Assembly (NCBI RefSeq): GCF_000250655.1
Contig: NC_016935.1
Coordinates: forward strand, 3,924,001-3,988,000
DNA from: Paenibacillus mucilaginosus 3016
Lineage (GTDB): Bacteria > Bacillota > Bacilli > Paenibacillales > NBRC-103111
Length of the DNA stretch: 64,000 nucleotides
Reading direction: 5' to 3'
In this document: piece after piece, positions 34,517 to 43,200 of the stretch
How positions within the stretch are numbered: position 1 is the first letter of the stretch
Layout: every line of letters starts with the position of its first letter
Made by a program: the position numbers and the translations under genes
Notes under the pieces: model-generated
Told to the model about the DNA's origin: nothing
Seen by the model: the letters and a program-made list of their open reading frames with translations, nothing else
The model's database searches: none

Positions 34517-35362
34517 ATGAAGAAGAACGTATGGTTCATCACAGGCGCATCGAGAGGGATCGGGTTGGAACTCGTGCAAGCGGCGCTGCAAGCCGGACAT
34601 CAAGTAGCGGCGACAGTCCGCAGCAAGCCGGAACAGCTCGCTTCCCTGCTCGGCCACCCTGCAAATTTACTGGTAACGGTGCTGGATGTAACGGACGAAG
34701 AACAGGCGAAGGAGGCCGCAGAGGAGGCGGTACGTCACTTCGGGCGCATCGACGTCCTTGTCAATAATGCCGGCTACGGACTGCTCAGCGCAGTGGAAGA
34801 AGCGACGGATGCGGAAGTGAGGCACAATTACGAAGTGAACGTGTTCGGCAGCTTGAACGTCATTCGCGCCGTCCTTCCGCAGATGAGAAAGCAGCGTTCG
34901 GGGCACGTCATCAATCTCTCGTCGGTTGGCGGACTTACCGGCCTGGCAGGATGGGGCCTGTACTGCTCGACAAAATTCGCGGTCGAAGGGATCACGGAAG
35001 CGATGGCCCGGGAGCTGGCACCTCTCGGCATCCACACGACGGCAGTGGAACCGGGCTTTTTCCGGACGGATTTCCTCGATGCGAGCTCCTTGATTCGATC
35101 CGGGAACGTAATCGAAGATTATGCGGAAACGGTAGGCGAAATGCGGAATTTTGCAACACAAGTGAACAAGAAGCAGCCTGGCGACCCGAAAAAATTGGCC
35201 CAGGCGATCCTGACGCTGGCCGGCTCCGAGCATCCGCCCGTACACCTGCCGCTCGGCAAGGATACGCTGGCCTATTATAAGGAAAAGAAAGACAGGATGG
35301 ACAGCGAAATCGAACAATGGTATGACGTCATCACCGGTACGGATCATGATGATGTGAAGTAG
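34517..35362 (+). CDS. Short-chain dehydrogenase/reductase
   Basis: This 281-aa classical SDR has the cofactor motif TGASRGIG, the structural NNAGYG, and the catalytic Ser (NLSSVGG) and YCSTK. Arg at the end of the first turn (TVRSKPEQ) favours NADP(H). ATG 34517 is preferred over 34496 because MKKNVWFITG is the family's usual beginning. It lies after an AraC regulator in the same orientation. The substrate is unknown. Confidence 0.9.
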   Translation: MKKNVWFITGASRGIGLELVQAALQAGHQVAATVRSKPEQLASLLGHPANLLVTVLDVTDEEQAKEAAEEAVRHFGRIDVLVNNAGYGLLSAVEEATDAEVRHNYEVNVFGSLNVIRAVLPQMRKQRSGHVINLSSVGGLTGLAGWGLYCSTKFAVEGITEAMARELAPLGIHTTAVEPGFFRTDFLDASSLIRSGNVIEDYAETVGEMRNFATQVNKKQPGDPKKLAQAILTLAGSEHPPVHLPLGKDTLAYYKEKKDRMDSEIEQWYDVITGTDHDDVK

Positions 35363-35376
35363 TCCAATCGCAGCCA

Positions 35377-35406
35377 GGCCAGGGGGATCCCCCTGGTCTT
35401 TTTTTA
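35377..35406 (+). terminator. Intrinsic terminator of the SDR gene
   Basis: A perfect GC-rich palindrome (CCAGGGGGATCCCCCTGG, 9-base arms) is followed by TCTTTTTTT. Confidence 0.85.
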
Positions 35407-35461
35407 GATGCAGACGGTCGGTCTGGTTCTCCATAGGCAAGAAAGGGAAGAATCAGGAGGG

Positions 35462-35504
35462 TTGACTGTGATAATAAGTGCACATATAATAAGTATACTT
35501 ATTA
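35462..35504 (+). promoter_or_regulatory. Promoter and MarR operator
   Basis: A near-consensus sigma-A promoter, TTGACT (35462-35467), 17-base spacer, TATAAT (35485-35490), leads to the MarR gene. A perfect 18-base palindrome (35487-35504, half-site TAATAAGTA) overlaps the -10 box and start point. A similar half-site ATAATAAGTG lies in the spacer. This is the classical layout for MarR autorepression. Confidence 0.8.
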
Positions 35505-35530
35505 ATTGAGAAAGGGGCAGGAAGAACGGG

Positions 35531-35962
35531 ATGCAGTTCGATCATGAGGAACACTCTCTCGGATTTATCCTGAATACAACGACCTCTCTGATTAAGAGAG
35601 TCATGAGCGCGCATATGAAGCAGCACGATCTGACACCGGAGCAGTTCGGCGTGCTGATGCAGCTCCGTATGCGGGATGGCATCAGCCAGAAGAAGCTGGC
35701 TGAAGTGATGTACAAGGACCAGCCGACGGTCGGCAAGATCATCGAGAAGCTGGAGAGCAAAGGATGGGTGCGGCGGGAAGCCGATCCGGCCGACCGCAGG
35801 GCTTTTGTGCTCCGCCTTACGGACGAAGCGAGCCGCAAGCAGAACGAGCTGCAGGCCTTGTCCGACCAAATGTACATTCAGGCAATGGAAGGCGTAACGC
35901 AGGAAGAGTTCAAGGAGCTTATCCGGATCATCAACAAAATTAATCGCAATTTGGTAAAGTAG
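35531..35962 (+). CDS. MarR-family transcriptional regulator
   Basis: This 143-aa winged-helix protein has recognition region ISQKKLAEVMYKDQPTVGKI and wing WVRREADPADRRAFVLRLT, with dimer helices at both ends. Length is typical. It is expressed from a promoter overlapped by a palindromic operator and lies 30 bases upstream of a YhgE-like permease gene, so the pair probably forms an inducible resistance or efflux unit. Confidence 0.92.
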   Translation: MQFDHEEHSLGFILNTTTSLIKRVMSAHMKQHDLTPEQFGVLMQLRMRDGISQKKLAEVMYKDQPTVGKIIEKLESKGWVRREADPADRRAFVLRLTDEASRKQNELQALSDQMYIQAMEGVTQEEFKELIRIINKINRNLVK

Positions 35963-35992
35963 TTTTTTGCAGCCAGAGAGAGAAAAGGATGG

Positions 35993-37081
35993 ATGGAATT
36001 GAAATCGACAGTAAGATCCCTGCTACAATTGGTACCGACCCGGGTAGGCCTGGTGTTCGCAATCTTCGTGCCGATGATCTTCACGATTATCTGGATGACG
36101 GGCTACAGCGGAGCGGCGGAGAGGCTCGACCGGCTCCACATCGGTCTGGTGAACGAGGATGTGCAGAAAGGCGCCGCCATGGCAGAATACGTCGCTCAGC
36201 ATGCGCCATTCCAGACGGAGATCGAACCGTCCCGCCAGGATGCCCTGGCGAAGCTGAATGAGGGGAAGACGGATATGGTGATCGTCATCCCGGCCGACGC
36301 ATCGGCTGAGGCGCAGGAGCGGGGCAGCGCGAAGCTGACGTATTATGTGAACGAGCGCAATTCCGAGCTCGTGAAGTCGGTGATGGAGGGGATGGCGGGC
36401 AAGCTTACGGCGCAGCTCAACACGGTTGTGGTCCCGGATGCGAAGCCGCTTCCGATCCAGGCGGAGATGGTGAAGATGAACGGTGTCTCTGATTTCTCCA
36501 CCTCGATGCTGCCGATGATTCTCGGCTTCCTGCCTTATATTGCGGTGATGACGATGAACATCCAGTTCAATCTCGCCTCCCAGATCCTGAAACGGCAGCA
36601 CGGCAGGTGGCGGCTGTTCTTCGCCAGGCAGCTGCTTCTGGCAGCGGTCACCGTCGTCGTACCGTTCGTGCTGGCTGTGATTTGCAAGCTGTTCCTGACC
36701 GTACAGGGGAGCTTCTGGCAGGTGTGGGGATTTGAGATGCTTGTCTTTGCCGCATGCATTGCCGTGACACAGCTCGCCTTCGTGCTCTTCGGCAATGCGG
36801 GACCGCTCTTTAACATATTCTTGATCCCAATCCAGCTGATGACGGCGGGCAACATCATCTCCGCCTCGATGCTCTCCCCGCTGTATCGTCATCTGGGGGC
36901 GTTCCTCCCGGTACCGAACGGGGTCCAGGGGGCTATGAACCTGGTGTACGGCGGGGGCTCCCTAACGGATTATGCGGTGTCCCTTGGGCTCATCACCCTG
37001 GCTGCCTGGGGGCTCAGCGTGCTTCGGATCGCGCTGATCAAAGAGGCGCCTGCGGTTGTCCCGGTTCAATCTGCGGCTTAA
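35993..37081 (+). CDS. YhgE/Pip-like ABC-2-type membrane protein
   Basis: This 362-aa protein has one N-terminal membrane segment (LVFAIFVPMIFTIIWM), a large extracytoplasmic domain of about 150 residues, then five or six membrane segments in the C-terminal half. This is the topology of the YhgE/Pip and DUF3533 group of ABC-2-like exporters. No ATPase gene is adjacent. It is probably controlled by the upstream MarR gene, 30 bases away, and may take part in drug or lipophilic-compound efflux. Confidence 0.75.
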   Translation: MELKSTVRSLLQLVPTRVGLVFAIFVPMIFTIIWMTGYSGAAERLDRLHIGLVNEDVQKGAAMAEYVAQHAPFQTEIEPSRQDALAKLNEGKTDMVIVIPADASAEAQERGSAKLTYYVNERNSELVKSVMEGMAGKLTAQLNTVVVPDAKPLPIQAEMVKMNGVSDFSTSMLPMILGFLPYIAVMTMNIQFNLASQILKRQHGRWRLFFARQLLLAAVTVVVPFVLAVICKLFLTVQGSFWQVWGFEMLVFAACIAVTQLAFVLFGNAGPLFNIFLIPIQLMTAGNIISASMLSPLYRHLGAFLPVPNGVQGAMNLVYGGGSLTDYAVSLGLITLAAWGLSVLRIALIKEAPAVVPVQSAA

Positions 37082-37110
37082 GCCTGAGTACCATACTGGG
37101 CAGCATGGAA

Positions 37111-37151
37111 AAAAGAGAGAGTCCCTCCAAAAAGGAAGGACTCTCTCTTTT
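37111..37151 (+). terminator. Intrinsic terminator of the MarR/YhgE unit
   Basis: AAAAGAGAGAGTCC (37111-37124) pairs perfectly with GGACTCTCTCTTTT (37138-37151). The T-rich end of the stem serves as the U-tract. Confidence 0.85.
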
Positions 37152-37181
37152 GCTGTGCGGGCCCTGAATGCCAGGATACCG

Positions 37182-37215
37182 AAAAAAAGGGCCCCGCCTC
37201 TGTGCGGCGGAGCCC
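37182..37215 (-). terminator. Intrinsic terminator of the FMN-regulated transporter gene
   Basis: On the minus strand, GGGCTCCGCC and GGCGGGGCCC form a 10-base stem with a 7-nt loop followed by seven T. It is 42 bases past the stop codon. Confidence 0.88.
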
Positions 37216-37256
37216 AGCTTGATGAAGTGCTGCGGCAGCGAGCCGCGGTACATCCC

Positions 37257-38237
37257 TTAGGCCGCCGCGGTGCCTTGAACCGTCTCGGTCTGATCCTGCG
37301 TGCGGGTCATGAACCACAGCGTGGACCAGATCAGGATGAAGCCAACGAGCTGGCCTGCGGTGAGAGCCTGGTGGAACACCAGCCAGTTCACAAGAACGCC
37401 GACCGCCGGGAAGGACAGCTCCGCAAGGGTCGCGTAGGAGGCCTTGGTGCTGGACAGCCCCTTGTAGTACAGGAGCAGGCTGAGCAGCCCCGGGAAGAAC
37501 GCCTGGAACAGCAGGTTGATGCCGATGACCGTCAGCGCGCCCGCACTGCCGGTGACCGCCCAGGCATCATTGCTTGCGAGCAGCAGAGCGGAGAGCAGCG
37601 GCAGCGCCAGCAGGAAGCGCAGGGACGTCACAACCGGGAAGTCCAGCCCCCGGCCGAGCAGGTATTTGCCCATCACCGTGGATCCGCCCCAGAGGGAAGC
37701 GGCCAGGATCGAGAAGAGGCAGGCCACCGTGCCGAGATCCGTCCAGCCGAGCTGCGGAGCGGCGAAGCCGAAGGTGAGCAGATAAGTACCGGCCAGCGCG
37801 AGGGCCAGGTACGTGAAGAACCGTGAAGGCAGAGCTTCCTTCAGCAGCACGCGCGCCAGGATGATTGCGAACAGCGGCTGCAGCTTCTGCAGCAGCAGGA
37901 TCGCATTGGCATTGCCGTGCGAGAAGGCGGCCGTGAAGAGCACGGTGGCGATCGCCGAGCCGCCCCAGGAGATGAAGAGCAGGGCGCCGATCACGCCCCA
38001 GCTCCACCTGCCGCCGAGCGATCTGCGGTGCTTGATGAGCAGCGGGACGGCGACGAAAGCGAGCAGCACATGCTCGATGAAGACGATCTGGGCCGACGTG
38101 AAGCTCTCAAGGAGCAGGATGCGGAACAGGGGATCGAGCCCCCAGAGGACGGCCCCGAGGGCCACATACCAGATGCCGAGAGAGCCGCGGCTCCAGGTCA
38201 TGCTTCTGTTGTTGATACGGCTGACTGCGTTTGCCAA
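37257..38237 (-). CDS. EamA/DMT-family transporter under FMN riboswitch control, probable flavin transporter
   Basis: This 326-aa protein has ten hydrophobic segments in two EamA repeats (WYVALGAVLWGLDPLFRILL opens the first; LGTVACLFSILAASLWGGS the second). TTG 38237 is the chosen start: GGGAGG on the minus strand lies exactly 8 bases upstream, and upstream codons are in the riboswitch expression platform. An FMN riboswitch with its own promoter precedes it. DMT-type flavin transporters are known (RibN in proteobacteria); Firmicutes mostly use RibU, so this would be an unusual riboflavin/FMN importer or exporter. Function is inferred from the riboswitch. Confidence 0.85.
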   Translation of the reverse strand: MANAVSRINNRSMTWSRGSLGIWYVALGAVLWGLDPLFRILLLESFTSAQIVFIEHVLLAFVAVPLLIKHRRSLGGRWSWGVIGALLFISWGGSAIATVLFTAAFSHGNANAILLLQKLQPLFAIILARVLLKEALPSRFFTYLALALAGTYLLTFGFAAPQLGWTDLGTVACLFSILAASLWGGSTVMGKYLLGRGLDFPVVTSLRFLLALPLLSALLLASNDAWAVTGSAGALTVIGINLLFQAFFPGLLSLLLYYKGLSSTKASYATLAELSFPAVGVLVNWLVFHQALTAGQLVGFILIWSTLWFMTRTQDQTETVQGTAAA

Positions 38238-38294
38238 TTCAAAAACCTCCCTGAAAGATGTGGTGTTTGAATTGAACCTTCCTTTCGAAAGTAA

Positions 38295-38325
38295 ATGCCC
38301 CCGCTGCACGAAACAACGGGGGCAT
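38295..38325 (-). terminator. Expression-platform hairpin of the FMN riboswitch
   Basis: ATGCCCCCG pairs with CGGGGGCAT (9 bases plus two further pairs) and is followed on the minus strand by TTTACTTT. It lies between the aptamer and the ribosome binding site and is the likely FMN-stabilised terminator. Confidence 0.65.
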
Positions 38326-38371
38326 CGACGAATAAACTCGTTCAAAAGTCATTTTTGAACAAGCCATTCTT

Positions 38372-38523
38372 CACCTTCTCCCATCCGGACTGTCACCGTC
38401 GGCCTTGGGTTCTCACCAAGTCAGTCCCGTCCCCGGCACGAAGCCGGAAGCGGGAGTCGCGGGCTGAGATACACGAACGTATCATCACCGCCGGTAGGGA
38501 ATTGCACCCTGCCCCGAAGGTTC
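38372..38523 (-). ncRNA. FMN riboswitch (RFN element)
   Basis: The minus strand shows the conserved RFN blocks in order: CTTCGGGGCAGGGTG, AATTCCCTACCGGCGGTGAT, AGCCCGCGA, a variable GC-rich hairpin (CCGGCTTCGTGCCGG), GACTTGGTGAGA with ACCCAAGGCCGACGGT, and GACAGTCCGGATGGGAGAAGG closing the aptamer. All six helices can be drawn. FMN binding would turn off the downstream transporter gene by terminator formation. Confidence 0.97.
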
Positions 38524-38540
38524 ATATTCAGTTAAGTGGA

Positions 38541-38569
38541 ATCGTAACACAGGTAAGCCGACCTGACAA
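38541..38569 (-). promoter_or_regulatory. Promoter of the FMN riboswitch transcript
   Basis: On the minus strand: TTGTCA (38564-38569), 17-base spacer, TACGAT (38541-38546), ending 18 bases before the aptamer. Confidence 0.7.
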
Positions 38570-38581
38570 GACGGTATTGGG

Positions 38582-38610
38582 CCCTTTTTCAGAAAATTTT
38601 CAGAAAAAGG
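38582..38610 (-). terminator. Weak A/T hairpin after the fRMsr gene
   Basis: CCTTTTTC and GAAAAAGG form an 8-base stem around tandem TTTTCAGAAAA-like copies, just past the stop codon of the free-methionine sulfoxide reductase gene. It may act as a weak terminator. Confidence 0.3.
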
Positions 38611-38611
38611 C

Positions 38612-39091
38612 TTACAATGCCGCTGCCAGGGTCCGGACGAACGCTTCCAGACCGGCCTGGTCCTCTTCGTCGAAGCGGTTCTTCTCCGGGCTGTCGATGT
38701 CCAGCACGCCGAGCAGCTCGCCGTCCTTCAGGATCGGCACGACGATCTCGGACTGGGATGCCGCGTCGCAGGCGATATGCCCTGGGAACTCATGCACGTC
38801 AGCAACGCGAACGGTTTCCCTGAGGGAGGCGGAGGTGCCGCAGACGCCCTTGCCGAGCGGGATCCGTACGCAGGCCGGCAGGCCCTGGAACGGCCCGAGC
38901 ACGAGCTCGTTGTTCTCTATGAGGTAAAAGCCCACCCAGTTCACGCGGCCTAGGAACTGGTTCAGCAGGGCCGAGGCGTTGGCCAGATTGGCGATGCGGG
39001 AGCTCTCGTCCGCCACCAGGGCGGCAAGCTGCGAGCACAAGGCCGCGTACTGCTCCTCCCGCGTACCGGAGTAGGTCAGGGATTGAAACAT
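38612..39091 (-). CDS. Free methionine-(R)-sulfoxide reductase (GAF domain)
   Basis: This 159-aa single-GAF-domain enzyme repairs free methionine-R-sulfoxide. The redox-active Cys are in PACVRIPLGKGVCGTSA (last Cys catalytic) and in HIACD, and the end DIDSPEKNRF is typical of the family. ATG 39091 follows GAAGGA on the minus strand, and the extra 22 residues from 39157 are non-conserved. Confidence 0.9.
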   Translation of the reverse strand: MFQSLTYSGTREEQYAALCSQLAALVADESSRIANLANASALLNQFLGRVNWVGFYLIENNELVLGPFQGLPACVRIPLGKGVCGTSASLRETVRVADVHEFPGHIACDAASQSEIVVPILKDGELLGVLDIDSPEKNRFDEEDQAGLEAFVRTLAAAL

Positions 39092-39296
39092 GGGGATTCC
39101 TTCTTTCATGGTAATGTCGAACCCCTCCATTGTAACGCATTTGGCTCCCCGTTTCATGAAGTTCTAGGCAAGATTTTGACAGAGCTGTTAAGAAAGCGGA
39201 CTGGGAGCCGCCCGGAGGGCAAAAAGTGGTTGTCCGCGCCTCGCGGGCCATGTCATAATCGAAGCAGGGTGAATGCCCTCTACATCTAAGAAATGA

Positions 39297-40145
39297 GTGA
39301 TGAGGTTGACCATCAGGATCATTACGGACGGCGGAGCCGATCTTCCTCAAGGGATGCCGGAGGAATGCAAGCTGCATATCGTGCCTCTCCATGTCACCTT
39401 CGGAGAACAGGCCTTCCAGCTCCAGCAGGGCATGCGGACCTTTTATTCCATCATGAAAACGAATTCAGTTCTTCCCAAAACCGCGAGTCCCTCTCCCCAG
39501 GATTTTGTGGAAGCCTTCGAACGATATCCGGCAGACGATCTCCTGGTGATCGCGATGTCATCCGGTCTCAGCAGTACGTACCAGCATGCGGTCATGGCCA
39601 GGAATATGGTGCTCGAGGAAGGAAGCCCGCGGCGTATCGAGGTCATCGACACGCGTACGGCATCGATCGGGCAGGCGCTGATTGCTTACCGGTCGTGGAA
39701 GGAGATCCAGGCCGGGCGTACCTTCGATGAAGTGGCGGCCGCCGCGCAGGCGTTTGCCGAAGGGGCGAAGACGCTCTTCTACCTCGACACGCTGGAGAAT
39801 GTGGTGAAGGGCGGACGGCTCAGCCAGGGCAAGGGAGCGATCGCTTCCGTGCTCAACATCAAGCTCTTCATGCAGGCGAGCGCAGAGGGTACCGTCGAGG
39901 TCGTGGACAAGGTGCGGGGCAAGAAGAACGCGCTCACGCGCCTGATCGACAAGATCGACGAGCTTGGCGGCTCGGCAGCCGGCAAGGTGATCGGGATCGC
40001 TCACAGCACCACGGAAGAGGAAGTGCGCGGCGTACTGGACCGCATCCTTGCGAAGCACCCGTTCCGGGAGGTCTTCATTACGGAGGTCGGGCCGGTGATC
40101 GGCACGTACGCCGGCGAGGGCGGGATCGTCGTCAGCTATGCATAG
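39297..40145 (+). CDS. DegV-family fatty-acid-binding protein
   Basis: This 282-aa two-domain protein begins IRIITDGGADLP and has the lipid-headgroup Ser motif AMSSGLSSTYQHA and the later LDTLENVVKGGRLS of the family. DegV/FakB proteins hold a fatty acid for phosphorylation by FakA. The start is GTG 39297 or ATG 39300; the binding site is weak. Confidence 0.92.
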   Translation: MMRLTIRIITDGGADLPQGMPEECKLHIVPLHVTFGEQAFQLQQGMRTFYSIMKTNSVLPKTASPSPQDFVEAFERYPADDLLVIAMSSGLSSTYQHAVMARNMVLEEGSPRRIEVIDTRTASIGQALIAYRSWKEIQAGRTFDEVAAAAQAFAEGAKTLFYLDTLENVVKGGRLSQGKGAIASVLNIKLFMQASAEGTVEVVDKVRGKKNALTRLIDKIDELGGSAAGKVIGIAHSTTEEEVRGVLDRILAKHPFREVFITEVGPVIGTYAGEGGIVVSYA

Positions 40146-40167
40146 ATGGCAAGCCTATGAGGTCCAG

Positions 40168-40201
40168 AAACCGGTTCCCGGAAGGGGGAGCCGGTTTTTT
40201 T
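40168..40201 (+). terminator. Intrinsic terminator of the DegV gene
   Basis: AAACCGG pairs with CCGGTTT, extended by CCC/GGG, and is followed by a T-run. Confidence 0.82.
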
Positions 40202-40381
40202 GAACATTCGTATGCCGGGCTGCGGCGGGAGATGGGGGCAGGAGGTTTTATCTTTCATTTATTACCAGAAATGCAAGGAGGATGATATACTGATAGCAGA
40301 AGCAGCAGAAGGAGGGGGAGTCAAAAATAAGCGCCTCTCCGCGGGGGAGAAGCGCTTCGAAGGTATGATCGTGAACCAGGC

Positions 40382-41302
40382 TTATGCGCTCCGGGCTTCC
40401 GGCAGCTTCACCGTCTGTCCCTTCGGCTTCTCGTTGGCCCGCAGGAACATCCAGACCCCGCTCAGCAGCACGGCTCCGGCCGCGGCCTGCAGCCAGGTCA
40501 AAGATTCGCCGAGCAGCAGGTAAGCAAGCAGGGTGGAGCCCAGGGGCTCGCCGAGGACGCTCATCGACACGGACTCGGGCCGCATGTACTTCAGCAGCCA
40601 GTTGAACAGATAGTGGCCGAAGAGGGTCGGGACGATCGCCAGCAGCAGGAAGTTGCCCCACTCCGCCGCCGGATAGCCGCCGAACGGGTGCCCGAGCACC
40701 AGGTTGTACACGGCAAGCACCAGAGCGGCGAACAGGAAGACGAAGAAGCTGTACAGGAACGACGGGACACGGGAGACGAGCTTTTTGCCCAGAATCATAT
40801 GTACGGCTACCGCCGCCGTGCCCAGCAGGGAGAGCAGATCGCCGAGCAGGGCTTCGGTCGTCGTCCCCCAGTCGCCCCAGCCGATCAGGACGGCACCGGC
40901 AATGGCCGTCAGCATGCTGAGCACGGCCAGCGGGGTGGTCTTCTGCCCGAGGAACAGCACCGCGCCGAGCAGGACGAATACCGGCTCAAGGGCGAGGATC
41001 GCCGTGGACGAAGCCACGGTCGTGAATCGCAGGGAGCCCATCCACAGCAGGAAGTGAAGGCCGAGGGCGAGCCCGGAACAGAACAGGCCGCCCCACTCCC
41101 GCAGGGACAGCCGCGTCAGCTCGCTGCGGTACTTGAACAGGAACGGCAGCATGAGCAGGGTGGTCAGCAGCAGCCGGTACATCGCGATGACGGCGACCGG
41201 CGCATTTGACCAACGGACAAAAATGGACGAAAAAGAAATCGCTACGATGCCGACAAGCAGCAGCAGCGAAAAGGGAACGCGCGGACGCGTCTCAGTAGTC
41301 AT
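40382..41302 (-). CDS. EamA/DMT-family transporter
   Basis: This 306-aa protein has ten hydrophobic segments in two EamA repeats (second repeat GDLLSLLGTAAVAVHMILGKKL). ATG 41302 overlaps the stop of the upstream EamA gene (ATGA), so the two are translationally coupled and may act as a pair, although DMT proteins of this size usually work alone. A much longer frame through 42241 is only an accidental extension. The substrate is unknown. Confidence 0.88.
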   Translation of the reverse strand: MTTETRPRVPFSLLLLVGIVAISFSSIFVRWSNAPVAVIAMYRLLLTTLLMLPFLFKYRSELTRLSLREWGGLFCSGLALGLHFLLWMGSLRFTTVASSTAILALEPVFVLLGAVLFLGQKTTPLAVLSMLTAIAGAVLIGWGDWGTTTEALLGDLLSLLGTAAVAVHMILGKKLVSRVPSFLYSFFVFLFAALVLAVYNLVLGHPFGGYPAAEWGNFLLLAIVPTLFGHYLFNWLLKYMRPESVSMSVLGEPLGSTLLAYLLLGESLTWLQAAAGAVLLSGVWMFLRANEKPKGQTVKLPEARSA

Positions 41303-42234
41303 GAGGCGGATTCTCCAATCGGTGGTGTGCGCGGCGCGGAGGCCGCTTGGCGGTTCACAAGATAAACGCCGGAGATGATCAGCAGGGCGCCGATCAGATG
41401 GTACGCGTGCAGGGATTCGCCGGTGAACAAGATGGCGAATACCGCGCTGAACAGCGGGATCAGGTTCAGGAACCCGGAACAGCGGGAGGGCCCGATGGCC
41501 GCGACGGCCGCATTCCAGGCGGTCAGTGCCGCTACGGAGGCGAGAATGCCGATATACAGGATGCCGGCGAGAATGCCGGGACTCCAGGCAATGTCCGGCC
41601 GGCGCACGATCCACTCTCCCACGGTGAACGGCAGAAGGATCAGGGAGCCCATGAGCACGGTCGTCACAAAGAGAGCGCGGGGGGGCAGCATGCCGGCGTA
41701 CTTCTTCATGCCGACGGTATACACGGCCCAACAGGCGACGGCGAGCATCATCCACAGGTCGCCCCGGTTGAACGAGAGGCCGAGCAGCGCCTCCCAGCTG
41801 CCCCGGGTCACGATCCACAGGACGCCGGCGATGGAGAGGCCCATCGCGGGAAGGGCTCCCCAGCGCAGCCGGCCCCCGAGCATCAGCGGGGTGACGAGCA
41901 CGATGAGGATCGGCGTGGCCGAGTTCATCAGGGCCGCATTGATCGGGCTCGTGTACTGCACGGCAATGTAGAGCAGGGTGTTGAAGCCCGCGATGCCGGT
42001 CAGGGAGAGCAGGAGAAGCGGCCGCCAGTGCTGCAGCAGCCGGCTGCGGTGCCGCCAGAACTCGCCGCCCCAGTAGGGCAGGGTTACGAGCAGCGCCAGC
42101 GTCCAGCGGAGCTCGGCGAGCAGCAGGGGCGGGACGAAGGGAACGATGGCCCTGCCCACCACAAAATTGCCTCCCCACAGGCAGGTCGCCGCCACGAGCA
42201 GAAACAGGGGCGATTGGAGCGGCTTCCAGGCCAT
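41299..42234 (-). CDS. EamA/DMT-family transporter
   Basis: This 311-aa protein has ten hydrophobic segments: first repeat FLLVAATCLWGGNFVVGRAI, second GDLWMMLAVACWAVYTVGMKK. It is similar to YdfC/RhaT-like metabolite exporters. ATG 42234 has AAGGAGAG upstream on the minus strand and is preferred to 42324. It is the first gene of a two-gene coupled unit and is divergent from the sfp-like gene. Confidence 0.88.
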   Translation of the reverse strand: MAWKPLQSPLFLLVAATCLWGGNFVVGRAIVPFVPPLLLAELRWTLALLVTLPYWGGEFWRHRSRLLQHWRPLLLLSLTGIAGFNTLLYIAVQYTSPINAALMNSATPILIVLVTPLMLGGRLRWGALPAMGLSIAGVLWIVTRGSWEALLGLSFNRGDLWMMLAVACWAVYTVGMKKYAGMLPPRALFVTTVLMGSLILLPFTVGEWIVRRPDIAWSPGILAGILYIGILASVAALTAWNAAVAAIGPSRCSGFLNLIPLFSAVFAILFTGESLHAYHLIGALLIISGVYLVNRQAASAPRTPPIGESAS

Positions 42235-42445
42235 GAAGCATCTCTCCTTACGGTATGGTTGATAGGTGACACAGCCGGTCAGCTCACATCCGTCTATTAT
42301 AGCATGGCCGCTCACCGTCATCACCCCTTATTTACAGGGAGACGGCGAACAGTTGACCTATGTAATATTATTGTAAAAATGAACCAAACAGCCCAAATAT
42401 TTGGTATCATGGGTATCGAACCGGCGAAAGGGGACATTTTGCGGC

Positions 42446-43159
42446 ATGTTTCGAATCACTGCTGTCCATCTCGGTTCCTTCCCGGCGGACACGCCGGAAG
42501 GAGACGAATTATATACCTCGCTGCTGGCATTCGTGCCGGTATCCAAGCGGGAGAAGCTGGGCCGCTTCCGGCACCGGCAGGATGCCCTCCGGAGTCTGAC
42601 CGGGGAGCTGCTCGCCAGGGACATGGCGTCAGAAGCGCTGGGCACGGCGCGCAGCGCGGTGGAGCTTGCGGCCAATCCTTACGGCAAGCCCTATGTGAAA
42701 GACGCTCCGTCCTTTCACTTCAATGTGTCCCATGCAGGCGGCTGGGTGGTCTGCGCGGCCGGCGGCGCGCCCATCGGCGCGGATGTCGAGCGGGAAGCCC
42801 CGCTCGACGCCTCTCTGCCGGCGGTCGTCCTGACGGAGCCGGAGCGCATGACGCTGGAGGCCGTCGGAGAGGCGGAGGGCCGGGCCCGATTCTACCGCTA
42901 CTGGACGGCGAAGGAAAGCTTCGTCAAGCAGCTCGGGACCGGGCTCAGCACGGACCCGCTGACGATCACGATCACCGACCCGGACGGGGACTCGGGCGTC
43001 CTGTGGAACGGGGTCAGGCAGCCGTGCCGGGTCTACCGCTGGCAGCTGGACGCGGAGCATCCGCTGGCCGTCTGCTCCACCGAGTCTCCCGCTCCCGGGG
43101 CGCTGCAGTGTGTGGAGGCATCCGGGTGGCTGGCCGCTTATGGTGCGGCCGCAAGATAA
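42446..43159 (+). CDS. sfp: 4'-phosphopantetheinyl transferase, Sfp type
   Basis: This 237-aa enzyme attaches phosphopantetheine to carrier domains of NRPS/PKS. The Sfp signatures are present: FNVSHAGGWVV, IGADVERE with the Mg-binding acids, and WTAKESFVK. ATG 42446 is preferred over the TTG at 42401, with AAAGGGG upstream. The neighbours are NRPS-like condensation and adenylation proteins and a type II thioesterase, but no carrier domain is encoded in the window, so its substrate must be elsewhere. Confidence 0.93.
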   Translation: MFRITAVHLGSFPADTPEGDELYTSLLAFVPVSKREKLGRFRHRQDALRSLTGELLARDMASEALGTARSAVELAANPYGKPYVKDAPSFHFNVSHAGGWVVCAAGGAPIGADVEREAPLDASLPAVVLTEPERMTLEAVGEAEGRARFYRYWTAKESFVKQLGTGLSTDPLTITITDPDGDSGVLWNGVRQPCRVYRWQLDAEHPLAVCSTESPAPGALQCVEASGWLAAYGAAAR

Positions 43160-43200
43160 GTCCCTTTCGTCCTTAGTATCAGAGGAAGGGGAGTGATCTT

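Noticed and set aside
40382-42241. 619-aa fused transporter on the minus strand
   Set aside because: The upper part of this frame overlaps the real EamA gene in another frame and is Arg/Ala/Pro-rich; the real gene starts at 41302.
41347-43176. 609-aa + strand ORF
   Set aside because: It is antisense to an EamA gene and out of frame with the Sfp-type gene; composition is Gly/Arg/Gln-rich with no domains.
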